From assembly GCF_003013405.1 (NCBI RefSeq), contig NZ_PXZL01000004.1:125959-189958 (forward strand): DNA of 64,000 nt, written 5' to 3'. The notes beneath the pieces are model-generated. The model made no database searches, was not told where the DNA came from, and was given only the letters and a program-made list of their open reading frames with translations. Of this stretch, positions 45,747-54,874 are shown in pieces. Origin of the DNA: Brevibacillus formosus. Its GTDB lineage: Bacteria; Bacillota; Bacilli; Brevibacillales; Brevibacillaceae. The translations under genes were made by a program, and so were the position numbers. Positions within the stretch are counted from its first letter, which is position 1. Each line of letters starts with the position of its first letter.

Positions 45747-46394
45747 GTGAAAAAATTAAAACCTTGGCTACCCGCGATCCTTTTCCTAATGGTTATTGCA
45801 ATGCTTATTCTTTATTCACTCTATACCACACCACAAAAAATGCACCAAGTTCCTGCTGCTGGTGGTGGTCATCCGAATATGGCGAGCGATGGTTATCGAG
45901 AAATCTTTCATTTACTTGGAACTTTCTCGTATATTGCCGGTGTGATCAGTTTTTCCTGGATTCGCTTTAAAAAGTTTCTTTCTTCTCCATCCCCGCTCGT
46001 CAAACATATGTCAAAAGCAATCTACCATCTTCATCTATTTACAGGATGGACAGCATTAGTATTTGGTATATTACATGGCAGTTATTATCTGTTAACGGAA
46101 CAACTCACACATAAAGGAATGTTGAATGGAATTGCCTATTTCCTTATTTTACTTGTATTGGCTGTCTATGGTTGGCTTATCCGACGTGTTCGCACGCAGA
46201 TCATGAGAAAAATACATTCGTCCCTAAGCTTTATTGGTCTTGTCGTTTTGTTCATTCATACAGGTGGTCATTTTATAATCACCGTGGCCGGTACGATACT
46301 CGTTTGGATCGCAGTTTGGCTCATAGGTTTTTTCACCAGACACGTGGATATTCGCACAAAATCAACCGTCATTCATTTAGACGATCAGCTATGA
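45747..46394 (+). CDS. Ferric reductase-like transmembrane haem protein
   Basis: A 215-residue integral membrane protein with about six TM helices. Paired histidines spaced as in b-type haem reductases occur in YHLHLFTGWTALVFGILHG and in KIHSSLSFIGLVVLFIHTGG (His-X13-His). This matches the ferric reductase-like transmembrane domain, without a flavin/NADPH domain. The GTG at 45747 has AGAGGTG at six bases; the upstream in-frame ORF extension has none. It is divergent from the two-component system and shares its box, so it is probably in the same stress regulon. The electron donor is unknown. Confidence 0.75.
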   Translation: MKKLKPWLPAILFLMVIAMLILYSLYTTPQKMHQVPAAGGGHPNMASDGYREIFHLLGTFSYIAGVISFSWIRFKKFLSSPSPLVKHMSKAIYHLHLFTGWTALVFGILHGSYYLLTEQLTHKGMLNGIAYFLILLVLAVYGWLIRRVRTQIMRKIHSSLSFIGLVVLFIHTGGHFIITVAGTILVWIAVWLIGFFTRHVDIRTKSTVIHLDDQL

Positions 46395-46402
46395 GGGGAA
46401 AA

Positions 46403-46576
46403 ATGAGCTTCCTGGTCATTGCACCAGAACAACTTCCTGTTCCACCCCTACAGCCCCTTTTGCAAAATGGCGCTTACAAGTCAATTCACTGTTCTGAGCA
46501 GGGCGCATCCTATTCTCCCTCGAAGCAGTCTTTAGCATGCGGCAGATTCGATAAGGTGACCAGTAAGGAGAATTGA
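46403..46576 (+). CDS. Possible small protein downstream of haem-type membrane protein
   Basis: A 57-residue ORF (MSFLVIAPEQLPVPPLQPLL at the start) beginning eight bases after the previous stop, with GAGGGG close upstream. It has two cysteines, no TM helix and no recognised family. A terminator follows at 46593. It may be a real co-transcribed small protein or fortuitous. Confidence 0.35.
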   Translation: MSFLVIAPEQLPVPPLQPLLQNGAYKSIHCSEQGASYSPSKQSLACGRFDKVTSKEN

Positions 46577-46592
46577 ATAATTGTCATTAATC

Positions 46593-46632
46593 AAATGTCC
46601 CAAAGAGCTGAAAGTTCTTTGGGGCATTTTTT
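46593..46632 (+). terminator. Terminator after the haem-type protein operon
   Basis: TGTCCCAAAGA/TCTTTGGGGCA stem followed by TTTTTT. Confidence 0.8.
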
Positions 46633-46663
46633 AATGGAACGGCAAGTGTGACATGCTCTATCT

Positions 46664-46726
46664 AACAAATGAAAAAGGCAATCCCCTGGTCTTTACAAGA
46701 TCCGGGAACTGCCCTTTTCATTTGTT
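46664..46726 (-). terminator. Terminator of the dynamin operon
   Basis: Stem AACAAATGAAAA(a)GGCA/TGCCCTTTTCATTTGTT, located just after the second dynamin gene. Confidence 0.65.
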
Positions 46727-46740
46727 ACCCTCAAACCTCT

Positions 46741-48708
46741 CTATTCCAACTCAGCCGCCACACGACTTACTTTCGCCGCCAACTCATCGAGATCGACGTT
46801 CATCTCAAGAGCCGCAAACAGACCTGTGAAGTACTCGTTGATCTGGTCGATGACGCGATTGCGCTCACTTGCCACCAGCTCTTGGAACAGCGTAGAAAAC
46901 TGCTCATCCAACTGCTTGTTTCCGATTTCTACATACCCGCTCACTGGTTCTTGCATGCGCTTTTCCAGTTCTTCACGCATTTTCGCTTTGCCATCCTGCT
47001 CGAAAAAGTCTTTCGTGTTTTTGAACAAGGAAATCGCTGATGCAAATGCAGATTCAGCTACTGGCAGCTCGTTAGCAAAGGACAGTGTTTCCACCTGTCT
47101 CTGCTGATAAGGTGCCAAGGTCAACCCTGCTGCGTAGCCTTGTACATCCTTTTGCCACGCCGCAACAAGCGTTCTCCCCTGCTTGTTCGTGAATTTCTCC
47201 AAGCGAAGGGTAGTGGCACGCAGCTCCTGCGCCAAGTCGTAGCTGATCGAACGGAGCAGATCAGTCAAGCAGCCTTGCAGTGCTTGCTTAATGTTGCGTC
47301 CATCATCCTTGATGACAGCCGGGTTAAAAGCGAGATTGAACAGTTCATTGAAACGGAAGAACAAGCGCTGGCGTACATAGTAGAGCAGCTCCTCGCGCTC
47401 TTTTGCCAAGTCGCGTTCGAACGAAGCGGTAGACAGTGCTTCAACAGCTGACAGAGCCTGTGTCTTGGCGTTGCTTGCTGCTTCTTTGCGCAACAGACGC
47501 TCGTCTTCTCCGGACTGTGCCATACGCATGAATTCTGTCAAGGTATCATGAGCGCGGCGGATTTCACCAATCGCTGAATTCACAGCAATTTGCGTCAGCT
47601 CTTCAATCGTAAAGCGGAGGAACTCTGCTTCAAACGAAGCCATTCCCGAGAACTTGAATGCTTCATCTGCTGGCATCAGCGGTTCGCCTTCAGCCGTATT
47701 CGTGCGCTGGCGGTATACTTTCTCCGCAGAAGCTGCCAGCTTGCCTTTTTCGTGCATCCGTGCCAACAGAGCAGTCTGGCTTGACACCGGATAAATACGC
47801 GGGAGGCGAATTCCACACGAGAGGAGGTTTTTCTCTACGTGGGTAATCACACCCTGCAATTCCTCATCGTTTGCTGCGAGGTCACAAGCATTGACGATAA
47901 AGAACATTTTGTCCATTTCAAACGTATCCTTGACCCGTCCCATTTGCAGCAAAAACTCGCGGTCTGCCTGTGAAAAGGCGTGGTTGTAATAGGTCACAAA
48001 CAGCACGGCATCCGCGTTTTTCATGTATTCAAACGCCACACCTGTGTGACGCGCATTGATGGAATCCGCACCAGGCGTATCAACTAGAACGATGCCCTGG
48101 TCAGTCAGCGGGCAGGAATAGAACAGCTCGATGTATTCCGCAAAACAAGCTTTTTCTTCCTTGGCTACAAAGCCTTTGAATGCCTGCATATCCACCAGCA
48201 GTTCTCCACCAAGATGAGCAGCCATTTCTGGCAAACCTTTTGTAACAGCCTTCAAAAAGGTGTAGTGTGGTTTTGCCGTAGGCGGGATTTGGGCGACGTC
48301 GATCTTGCCGAGCTCAGCCAATGCCCCATCCAGATCAGACGCAACCAGTCCAAACACAGCCAAAGAACGGATAACATCCTGCTCAATTGCTTCGCGCTCC
48401 TTCAAGACGACACGCACAGTTCCATGTGGACGATCATCTGTAGGCGGCATAATTTTGTTGATCGCGGCTGTCGTCGGATTCGGTGATACAGGCAGCACAA
48501 GATCGCCCATCAAGGCGTTGGCAAACGAGGATTTTCCTGCACTAAAAGCACCGAACAATGCAACAGTAAAACGATTGGCAGTCAGGCGATCTGCGCGATC
48601 CAGCATCGCCTGTGCCTGTGCTTGCATCCCTGGTACAGAAACGACTTCTTCACTTGCGCGTCGCAGACGCTCTGCTGCCGCAATTAGTTTGTCTCGTAGT
48701 TGATTCAT
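46741..48708 (-). CDS. Dynamin family GTPase, DynA second-half equivalent
   Basis: A 655-residue bacterial dynamin-like GTPase. It has the P-loop GAFSAGKSSFANAL (near residue 54), G3 VDTPGADS and G4 NACD, followed by a long helical stalk rich in coiled coil. B. subtilis DynA is one fused protein with two dynamin modules; here the two modules are separate genes with a four-base ATGA overlap. This one corresponds to the C-terminal module. The pair probably acts at the membrane in fusion and repair under phage or antibiotic stress, as DynA does. Confidence 0.9.
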   Translation of the reverse strand: MNQLRDKLIAAAERLRRASEEVVSVPGMQAQAQAMLDRADRLTANRFTVALFGAFSAGKSSFANALMGDLVLPVSPNPTTAAINKIMPPTDDRPHGTVRVVLKEREAIEQDVIRSLAVFGLVASDLDGALAELGKIDVAQIPPTAKPHYTFLKAVTKGLPEMAAHLGGELLVDMQAFKGFVAKEEKACFAEYIELFYSCPLTDQGIVLVDTPGADSINARHTGVAFEYMKNADAVLFVTYYNHAFSQADREFLLQMGRVKDTFEMDKMFFIVNACDLAANDEELQGVITHVEKNLLSCGIRLPRIYPVSSQTALLARMHEKGKLAASAEKVYRQRTNTAEGEPLMPADEAFKFSGMASFEAEFLRFTIEELTQIAVNSAIGEIRRAHDTLTEFMRMAQSGEDERLLRKEAASNAKTQALSAVEALSTASFERDLAKEREELLYYVRQRLFFRFNELFNLAFNPAVIKDDGRNIKQALQGCLTDLLRSISYDLAQELRATTLRLEKFTNKQGRTLVAAWQKDVQGYAAGLTLAPYQQRQVETLSFANELPVAESAFASAISLFKNTKDFFEQDGKAKMREELEKRMQEPVSGYVEIGNKQLDEQFSTLFQELVASERNRVIDQINEYFTGLFAALEMNVDLDELAAKVSRVAAELE

Positions 48709-50375
48709 GCTACTTGTTCTCCTCCACGCATAATCGCCAACAGACGATCCTTGGTTTCTTCTTCTCTCGCTGCCAGTCCAGCCAGCTTTTGATGCAGTGC
48801 TGCCAATTCACGCAATACGCCAAGACGCTCGCCTTGAGCTGCACTTTCTACACGCACTTTCTCCTTTATCATCTCAACCACTTGTGCAATGAAGGAGAGA
48901 CCCACTCGTCTGTACTCCAGCTTCATCCCGCTGGAAATATCCGCACAGTAGTTCAGGACGTACTCACTCGAAGCAGCCCCCTCTTTGATGTGCTTGCTCA
49001 GGAACTCGCCGGTAATCTCGATCTTGGTCGCGTGCACACTGGCGTGATATTCTTCGCTCCGCAAATCAAACACTTGCGGCTGCTTGCCGAGCCATTCTTT
49101 GAAATGGAAGTCGAGATTTCCCGCCACTTTTTCGCGGAACTCGACGAGAAGCGCTTCTTCACGACGTGCGCGCTCTTCCTCCGTCTTCTTGCCTGCAAAC
49201 AACAATCCCACCTTGAAGCCCGGCTTGCGGCTCTCCAAGTAGCTTCGTGCAGCTTCGTTCGTGCTGAAATAAGTCAAACGAGCATTATCCAAAAGTACAC
49301 TCAGCTCTTTTTCCATCTGCAATCGGGCATTCTCAGCACGCTGCTCTAGAGCCGCTGCTGTCGCTTCTTCCTGCTCAAGCGCTTTCTGCACAGCCGCTCT
49401 ATTACGACTGTCGACGCCTTCTACTTCCAGACCATCCAGCTGGGCTTCCCACTGCTGGCGTTGATCTGCCTGGCTTGTTCTTACTACTTGGATGTGTTCG
49501 TCGATCAAATGCTCGGCAGCACTGCGAACGCTCGTGCCAACCAGCTTTTCACGATCAGCAATCAACTGCGAGAGCATGCCCTTAAATTCCGCATACATGT
49601 TCTCAAGATGATCCGGCTCCGCAAGCGACGTGTAAAAAATACCATCCGGATGAATGTTCCAGGTCGCGAATGCTTCCTCGACACTTTCCTTATAGCTATC
49701 GAAATCCAATTCGAAATCAATATGTTTATCGATCATGTTCACAACCAGATATACTGGCTTGCCACGGTCCTTCAACGTCTTCGTAAAGTTGAAGTTCTCT
49801 TCGGCTTGAACATGGTTATAATCCATCATGTAAATGACGACGTCAGCCAAATGCAGGGCAGATTCCGTAGCGATTTTGTGTGCGGCATCTGTTGAGTCAA
49901 TGCCCGGTGTATCGAGCAAGCTGGCGTATTCGTCAAGGAATGTTCCCGGATAAGAGACCTCTACGGATTCAACCGTATCTCCGTCAACAGCAAACTGTTT
50001 GAGCTTCTCCATCTCCGTATCTGGATCAAATGTAAGGACTCCGCTGTTCATGGTGAAGACGCGAGCCGCTTTTTCTCCGCCACGAATCTTCACGACATTC
50101 GCACTTGTCGGAATCGGATTGGACGGCAGCAAGTTGACACCCAGAAGCGTGTTAATCATCGTTGATTTTCCAGCGGAAAAATGTCCGCAAAACGCAATAT
50201 TCAGTTCAGCGCACTTTGTTTTTGCGGCCAGTTGAATGAGCTTGTGAGCCGTGGTTTCGTCTCCCTGCGATTTCATTACTTCTGCAAGTTCTTCCCATGT
50301 ATGTGCCAGTCGGGAAAAGTCCGTTTCCCGGATCAATACTTGACTGTCAAGCACTTCTATTCCACCCTTCTCCAT
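48705..50375 (-). CDS. Dynamin family GTPase, DynA first-half equivalent
   Basis: A roughly 556-residue dynamin-like GTPase. It has the P-loop GHFSAGKSTMINTLL, switch PIPTSANVV, G3 LDTPGIDSTDAAH and G4 NMID, closely following the first module of B. subtilis DynA (for example YNHVQAEENFNF). A stalk with extended coiled coil follows. An ORF start exists at 50426, but its first codons lie inside a repeat element, so ATG 50375 (AGGA upstream) is preferred. It is translationally coupled to the second dynamin gene. Confidence 0.9.
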   Translation of the reverse strand: MEKGGIEVLDSQVLIRETDFSRLAHTWEELAEVMKSQGDETTAHKLIQLAAKTKCAELNIAFCGHFSAGKSTMINTLLGVNLLPSNPIPTSANVVKIRGGEKAARVFTMNSGVLTFDPDTEMEKLKQFAVDGDTVESVEVSYPGTFLDEYASLLDTPGIDSTDAAHKIATESALHLADVVIYMMDYNHVQAEENFNFTKTLKDRGKPVYLVVNMIDKHIDFELDFDSYKESVEEAFATWNIHPDGIFYTSLAEPDHLENMYAEFKGMLSQLIADREKLVGTSVRSAAEHLIDEHIQVVRTSQADQRQQWEAQLDGLEVEGVDSRNRAAVQKALEQEEATAAALEQRAENARLQMEKELSVLLDNARLTYFSTNEAARSYLESRKPGFKVGLLFAGKKTEEERARREEALLVEFREKVAGNLDFHFKEWLGKQPQVFDLRSEEYHASVHATKIEITGEFLSKHIKEGAASSEYVLNYCADISSGMKLEYRRVGLSFIAQVVEMIKEKVRVESAAQGERLGVLRELAALHQKLAGLAAREEETKDRLLAIMRGGEQVA

Positions 50376-50401
50376 CGTTCCTACTCTCTCTACTTGTGCC
50401 T

Positions 50402-50567
50402 GTTCAAAAAGTCGTCTTTTCAGCATCGAGAAAATGGCGAGAACCTGAAGAAGGAGGAGCGGAGTGTAGGGGACCTACATGAGCACCGGACTTCGATGGT
50501 GAACGCCATTTTCGATGTCGAATAAGCTTTCATGACTACTTCATAATCAAAAGACGATTTTTTGAAC
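50402..50567. repeat. Short inverted-repeat element upstream of dynamin operon
   Basis: A 166-bp element bounded by GTTCAAAAAGTCGTCTTTT (50402-50420) and its inverted copy at 50549-50567 (18 of 19 match). Inside, CATCGA(GA)AAATGGCG pairs with CGCCATTTTCGATG (50504-50517), and TGTAGG/CCTACA forms a small hairpin. It is non-coding and highly foldable. It looks like a small dispersed (MITE- or REP-like) element. No second copy is in this window. The rest of the gap to 50740 holds only the germinant receptor promoter region. Confidence 0.6.
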
Positions 50568-50740
50568 TTCCCTGTTACTACACTCTATTCTACCATGCCG
50601 AATGTACCATAGGTCACAAATGAGTTCAATTCAAAACTATGAAAGATTTAGCATTCGCCTATTCCTCCGCATAATTTTCCTCTTATCTGGAAAAAATCGC
50701 ACTAACATGATATTCGCAATCTGAACGGGAGGAACTTCAA

Positions 50741-52315
50741 ATGATGCGCAGATTTTTGTCCCAGCGTCGCCAAAAGAAAACTCCCTCTCTTATCGCACAG
50801 CGTTTGCAGCAGCGAAATGATCCTACACTTGCACTATCGACCAGTTTGCAGCAAAACATGGAGACGTTTAAGACTGTGCTGGGCAGCCCACATGATTTAT
50901 TAACTCGTTCCTTTTTTATCGGCAACACTAATCATTCCTGTGGTGTTATTGCGATTGATGGGTTGGCGAACTGCGATATGCTGGACACGCAAGTACTTGG
51001 ACAAATCCAGTTGATGATCTCGACTGCTTCCAAAATGGTGCCCACTGAACCAGATGAGATTGTCCGGATGCTCTATGAGGAAGTCCTTTCTGTCGTCGAA
51101 ATATCGAAAGCAACGGATTTTACAAAAACACTCGAAAGCATTCTTTCTGGGGATACAGCCCTTTTCATAGATGGATCCGCCGAAGTCATCATTATCGACA
51201 GCAAGGGATGGAAAACCCGTTCTGTCGAGGAGCCAGTCTCCGAAGGGCTGGTTCGAGGTCCCAGGGATGGCTTTTCAGAGAGTATCCGGGACAACACCGT
51301 TCATATACGCAGACGTGTCAAAGACCCGAGCTTGCGCTTTGAAGGGTCCATCGTAGGGAAACGAAGCAGGACAGATCTGATCATCGCCTACATTGAAAAC
51401 ATCGTTGATCCAGAACTGCTGAATGAAGTGAGGCGGCGAATCTCCACAATTGATATCGATGAGGTAGAAGAGTCCGGTTTTATCGAGCAATGGATTGAAG
51501 ATGATTTTCTGTCTCCTTTTCCTCAGGTTCATAACACGGAGCGTCCCGATAAAGTGAGTGGGGCATTGTTTCAAGGCCGCATTGCGATATTGGTGGACGG
51601 GACTCCGATGGTGCTCATTTTGCCTGTGACGATTGGCTTGCTCCTGCATTCACCAGAGGATTACTACGAGCGTTGGATTGTAGGCACTTTAGCAAGGCTT
51701 TTGCGGTATTTGGCAGCTTTTCTGGCTGTCTATTCACCCGCTTTTTATATTGCTCTCGTCACCTTTCATCCCGGCTTGATCCCGTCTGATCTCGCTTTCT
51801 CGATTGCAGCCACGCGTGATGGAGTTCCTTTTCCGGCATTCGTAGAAGCGATCATGATGGTAACGACGATGGAGCTGTTACAGGAAGCCGGATTGCGCTT
51901 GCCGAAGCCGATCGGCCAGACAGTCGGGATCGTCGGCGGTCTCGTCATCGGTGACGCTGCGGTATCTGCGGGCATCGTCAGTCCGGTCATGGTCATCGTC
52001 GTCGCTCTTACTGCTATCGCTTCGTTTGCCATCCCTGCTTATCACCTCGCCATCGCTTTTCGGATGATTCGTTTTTTCGCCATGTTTATGGCGGCGATCT
52101 TTGGGATTTATGGCGTGGTGCTAAGCTTGATTGTCATCATGATTCATTTATCCAATCTGACCAGCATCGGATACCCTTATTTGGCGCCTCTTGCTCCTCA
52201 AATGCCGAGGGACTGGAAGGATTTAATTTTGCGGGCACCTGTGACCTTCTTAAAGAACCGACCAGATGCTCTTCACCCGAAAGACGAAAATCGTATGAAC
52301 ACAGGAGGGTCGTAA
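50741..52315 (+). CDS. Spore germinant receptor subunit A (GerA family)
   Basis: A 524-residue GerAA/GerKA/YndD-type subunit. The N-terminal soluble domain (to about residue 280) is followed by five or six TM helices. Conserved family blocks are SVVEISKATDFTKTLESILSGDTALFIDG, VRGPRDGFSESIRDN and the PLPVTIGLLL-like region, plus QTVGIVGGLVIGDAAVSAGIVSPVMVIVV near the end. It sits in the spore inner membrane and starts germination with subunits B and C. GGGAGG precedes the ATG. It is the first gene of a four-gene operon. Confidence 0.95.
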   Translation: MMRRFLSQRRQKKTPSLIAQRLQQRNDPTLALSTSLQQNMETFKTVLGSPHDLLTRSFFIGNTNHSCGVIAIDGLANCDMLDTQVLGQIQLMISTASKMVPTEPDEIVRMLYEEVLSVVEISKATDFTKTLESILSGDTALFIDGSAEVIIIDSKGWKTRSVEEPVSEGLVRGPRDGFSESIRDNTVHIRRRVKDPSLRFEGSIVGKRSRTDLIIAYIENIVDPELLNEVRRRISTIDIDEVEESGFIEQWIEDDFLSPFPQVHNTERPDKVSGALFQGRIAILVDGTPMVLILPVTIGLLLHSPEDYYERWIVGTLARLLRYLAAFLAVYSPAFYIALVTFHPGLIPSDLAFSIAATRDGVPFPAFVEAIMMVTTMELLQEAGLRLPKPIGQTVGIVGGLVIGDAAVSAGIVSPVMVIVVALTAIASFAIPAYHLAIAFRMIRFFAMFMAAIFGIYGVVLSLIVIMIHLSNLTSIGYPYLAPLAPQMPRDWKDLILRAPVTFLKNRPDALHPKDENRMNTGGS

Positions 52316-53422
52316 GTGAGCTCACAAACCTTGGCGGAGAAAATGATCAGCAAAAATCATATGGGGATCAGCATCGCCTCTGTCACAATCGGCGTCGGCA
52401 TTCTGACCTTTCCCCGCTCCCTAGCCAAGGCAACAGGAGCTTTCGACGGATGGATTTCGGTTGTTTTGAGCGGATTCTGCGCGTGTGTGATTGGCTGGCT
52501 GCTTGCCAAGCTGGCGGCTCGCTTTCCCAGACAAAGCTTCTTTGAATTCACCTCGATTATCGCGACCAAACCGATCGCCTACATCCTGACCTTGGTCGTC
52601 TGTATTTACACCATGCTTTTCGTCTCGTTTGAAATCCGGGCGATCGGAAATATTGCCAAGCAATACCTGTTTTACAATACACCGGTTGAGATGATCACAC
52701 TCTCCTTTCTGTTAATCGTTCAATACGCCGTAGTCGGAGCGCGCGTTTCCATGCTACGGCTCAACTTGCTCTTTCTCCCTGTCGTTCTCGTCGTCATGCT
52801 CATCGTCTTGCTCTTTACGACCCAGCTGTTCGAGGTAGAAAATATCCGGCCCTTCTTTTCTTCAGACTGGCCCGCACTCATGGAAGGAACAAGAGCGGTC
52901 GGACTGTCTTATTCAGGCTTCGAGATTATCCTGTTTTACACCATGCTAATGAAGAACCCTAAGGAAGGGGCAAAAGCCGTAACACTAGGTCTCTCGATTC
53001 CCATTCTGCTCTACTTGACCATCTACATGTTTGTCATCGGGGTCTTCTCTGCTGATGTTGCAACGAACTTGACCTATCCAACCATCGAGCTGGCAAAAGA
53101 GGTAGAAATCCCTGGCGGCTTCTTTGAACGGGTGGAATCCATCTTCTTTACCATCTGGATCATGACAATCTTCAACACCTGTGCGATGTGGCTCGATATT
53201 ACGGTGCTCAACTTGCAGTCCATGTTCCACAAGGTGCGCAAAACGGTTTGGGTGCTCATTCTTTCTCCCATTATTTATTTTGTAGCGATGCTCCCGCAAA
53301 ACCTGGTTGATTTCTTCACGTTTGCTGACAGCATCACCTATTTCGGAATGATCGTCGTCTATTTATGTCCGATTTTGCTGCTCCTCATCGCTGTCATACG
53401 AGGTGTAAAGGGTCATGAATAG
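52316..53422 (+). CDS. Spore germinant receptor subunit B (GerB/APC-type permease)
   Basis: A 368-residue, ten-TM protein of the GerAB family (amino acid-polyamine-organocation fold) that forms the germinant-binding subunit. The N-terminal ISKNHMGISIASVTIGVGIL, then FPRSLAKATG, is characteristic. It starts at GTG directly after the subunit A stop (GGAGGGTCGTAA GTG), so translation is coupled. The C-terminus overlaps subunit C by eight bases. The ligand cannot be predicted. Confidence 0.95.
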   Translation: MSSQTLAEKMISKNHMGISIASVTIGVGILTFPRSLAKATGAFDGWISVVLSGFCACVIGWLLAKLAARFPRQSFFEFTSIIATKPIAYILTLVVCIYTMLFVSFEIRAIGNIAKQYLFYNTPVEMITLSFLLIVQYAVVGARVSMLRLNLLFLPVVLVVMLIVLLFTTQLFEVENIRPFFSSDWPALMEGTRAVGLSYSGFEIILFYTMLMKNPKEGAKAVTLGLSIPILLYLTIYMFVIGVFSADVATNLTYPTIELAKEVEIPGGFFERVESIFFTIWIMTIFNTCAMWLDITVLNLQSMFHKVRKTVWVLILSPIIYFVAMLPQNLVDFFTFADSITYFGMIVVYLCPILLLLIAVIRGVKGHE

Positions 53423-54647
53423 CAAGCTCACTACCTTTTGTATATACCTGCTACTCTCGACGTTGCTGGCTGGCTGCTGGGATCAGGTTCAAATTGAGGA
53501 ACGAGGATTTGTCGTAGGCGTAGGGATTGATATACCTCGTACGAAAAAAACCGAGCAGCAAGCCAAGCAAGAGGCTCCCGACAAACCTCCCGTAAAAGAA
53601 CGCTTTCTCGTCACACATCAATTCGTCGTGCCCGGTGGGTTGGTCTCAGGCGGTCAAGGAAGCGGAGGCGGCCAAAACACAGCCAATGAGGCTTTTCACA
53701 ATCTCGTATCCGAAGGGGATTCCCTCTTTGAGATTTCTCGCGAATTGGCTTCCCGAACCAGCCGAGCCCCGTTTTATCAGCATATGAAGATCCTGATCGT
53801 CTCTGAGGAAGTGGCCCGAACCAAAGATGGTTTTGCCAGAGCACTCGATTTCTATCTGCGTGATCCAGACTCCAGGCGAAGCAGCAAGGTCTTTATCTCA
53901 AAAGGTCTTGCCAAGGAGGTACTGGAAGTCAAACCTAAAACAGAAAAGCTGCCGGCTATTTACGTCAACTCTGTCGCGGAGAATAATATTAAAAATGCTC
54001 GGATGCTTCCAGCAGTCCGATTGGGCGATGTCCACGAGGAGCTTCTCAGCCCTTACAGCTTTGTGGTTCCGCGAATCAGACCCGAAGAGCAGGAGGTAAA
54101 ATTAGCAGGTGCTGCCGTTTTTGCTCATGACAATCAGTTGATGGGTTTTCTAGGGGAAGAAGAGACGGAGGGACTGAATTTTCTTACGGGAAATATTAAC
54201 GGAGGTATGCTAAAAGGCAAGTTTAAAAACAATCTCGTCTCGATGAACATCCAAGGGATCAAACATGGCATTAAGGCAGATTTACGAGATCGGCAGCACA
54301 TGAAATTCACGATAGAAATCGAATGTGAAGGCACATTGGCCGAGTCTTATGCCACAATGGATTACTTGAATCACATGGCGATGGAGAAGCTTGAACAAGT
54401 GTTTGCCGAAGAAATCGAGCGCATGAGCTATGACACCATCAGGAAAGTCCATAATCAAATGAAAGTGGATGTCATCAAGCTTGGCAGCTATCTCAAGCAG
54501 CATCATTTTTCGCTATGGAAAAAGATTCGGCAGGATTGGGAAACAGGACAGCATCTGTATGAAAAAAGTGAGATAATCGTTCAAGCAAAGGTCTATCTAC
54601 GCAATATCGGTGCGATAAACCGTACCGAACGCCAAAACAACAGGTGA
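53415..54647 (+). CDS. Spore germinant receptor subunit C (Ger(x)C lipoprotein)
   Basis: A 410-residue GerAC-family lipoprotein. The lipobox is LSTLLAGCWD (Cys near residue 16), followed by QVQIEERGFVVGVGID, the Ger(x)C signature. Later conserved blocks include SRTSRAPFYQHMKILIVSEE, the domain before KLAGAAVF, and the C-terminal HFSLWKKIRQDW. It sits at the outer face of the spore inner membrane. Its ATG overlaps the end of subunit B. Confidence 0.95.
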   Translation: MNSKLTTFCIYLLLSTLLAGCWDQVQIEERGFVVGVGIDIPRTKKTEQQAKQEAPDKPPVKERFLVTHQFVVPGGLVSGGQGSGGGQNTANEAFHNLVSEGDSLFEISRELASRTSRAPFYQHMKILIVSEEVARTKDGFARALDFYLRDPDSRRSSKVFISKGLAKEVLEVKPKTEKLPAIYVNSVAENNIKNARMLPAVRLGDVHEELLSPYSFVVPRIRPEEQEVKLAGAAVFAHDNQLMGFLGEEETEGLNFLTGNINGGMLKGKFKNNLVSMNIQGIKHGIKADLRDRQHMKFTIEIECEGTLAESYATMDYLNHMAMEKLEQVFAEEIERMSYDTIRKVHNQMKVDVIKLGSYLKQHHFSLWKKIRQDWETGQHLYEKSEIIVQAKVYLRNIGAINRTERQNNR

Positions 54648-54651
54648 TCCC

Positions 54652-54804
54652 ATGTTCAAATTTTTAGGCGTCGTCCCTCCATATTTGACCTTCGCAGGGA
54701 CGGTCTTAGCTTTTTTGATTCCCTATCTTTTTTACAAAATCAACAATAAAATTCATGAGCTGGGCGATCCGCCCTGGAAGAAACGGAATAACTCCAATTC
54801 GTAA
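54652..54804 (+). CDS. Small membrane protein at end of ger operon (D-subunit-like)
   Basis: A 50-residue ORF starting MFKFLGVVPPYLTFAGTVLA, with one long or two short hydrophobic helices and a basic polar tail (DPPWKKRNNSNS). It begins five bases after the subunit C stop, with AGGTGATCC as its site. Many GerA-type operons carry a small D subunit with one or two TM helices that tunes receptor activity. Position and topology fit, but homology is not certain. Confidence 0.65.
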   Translation: MFKFLGVVPPYLTFAGTVLAFLIPYLFYKINNKIHELGDPPWKKRNNSNS

Positions 54805-54826
54805 CAAAACCTCTATCACATCAAAA

Positions 54827-54860
54827 CAAGGGCTTACTCATCATCTTGTGCAAGCCCTTG
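54827..54860. terminator. Bidirectional terminator between ger operon and putative nuclease gene
   Basis: CAAGGGCTT/AAGCCCTTG stem between convergent genes. Confidence 0.75.
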
Positions 54861-54874
54861 CTTACTTTCTTTGT

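Noticed and set aside
50376..50426. Longer N-terminus of the first dynamin protein
   Set aside because: These codons come from the inverted-repeat element and lack a ribosome site; family alignment starts later.
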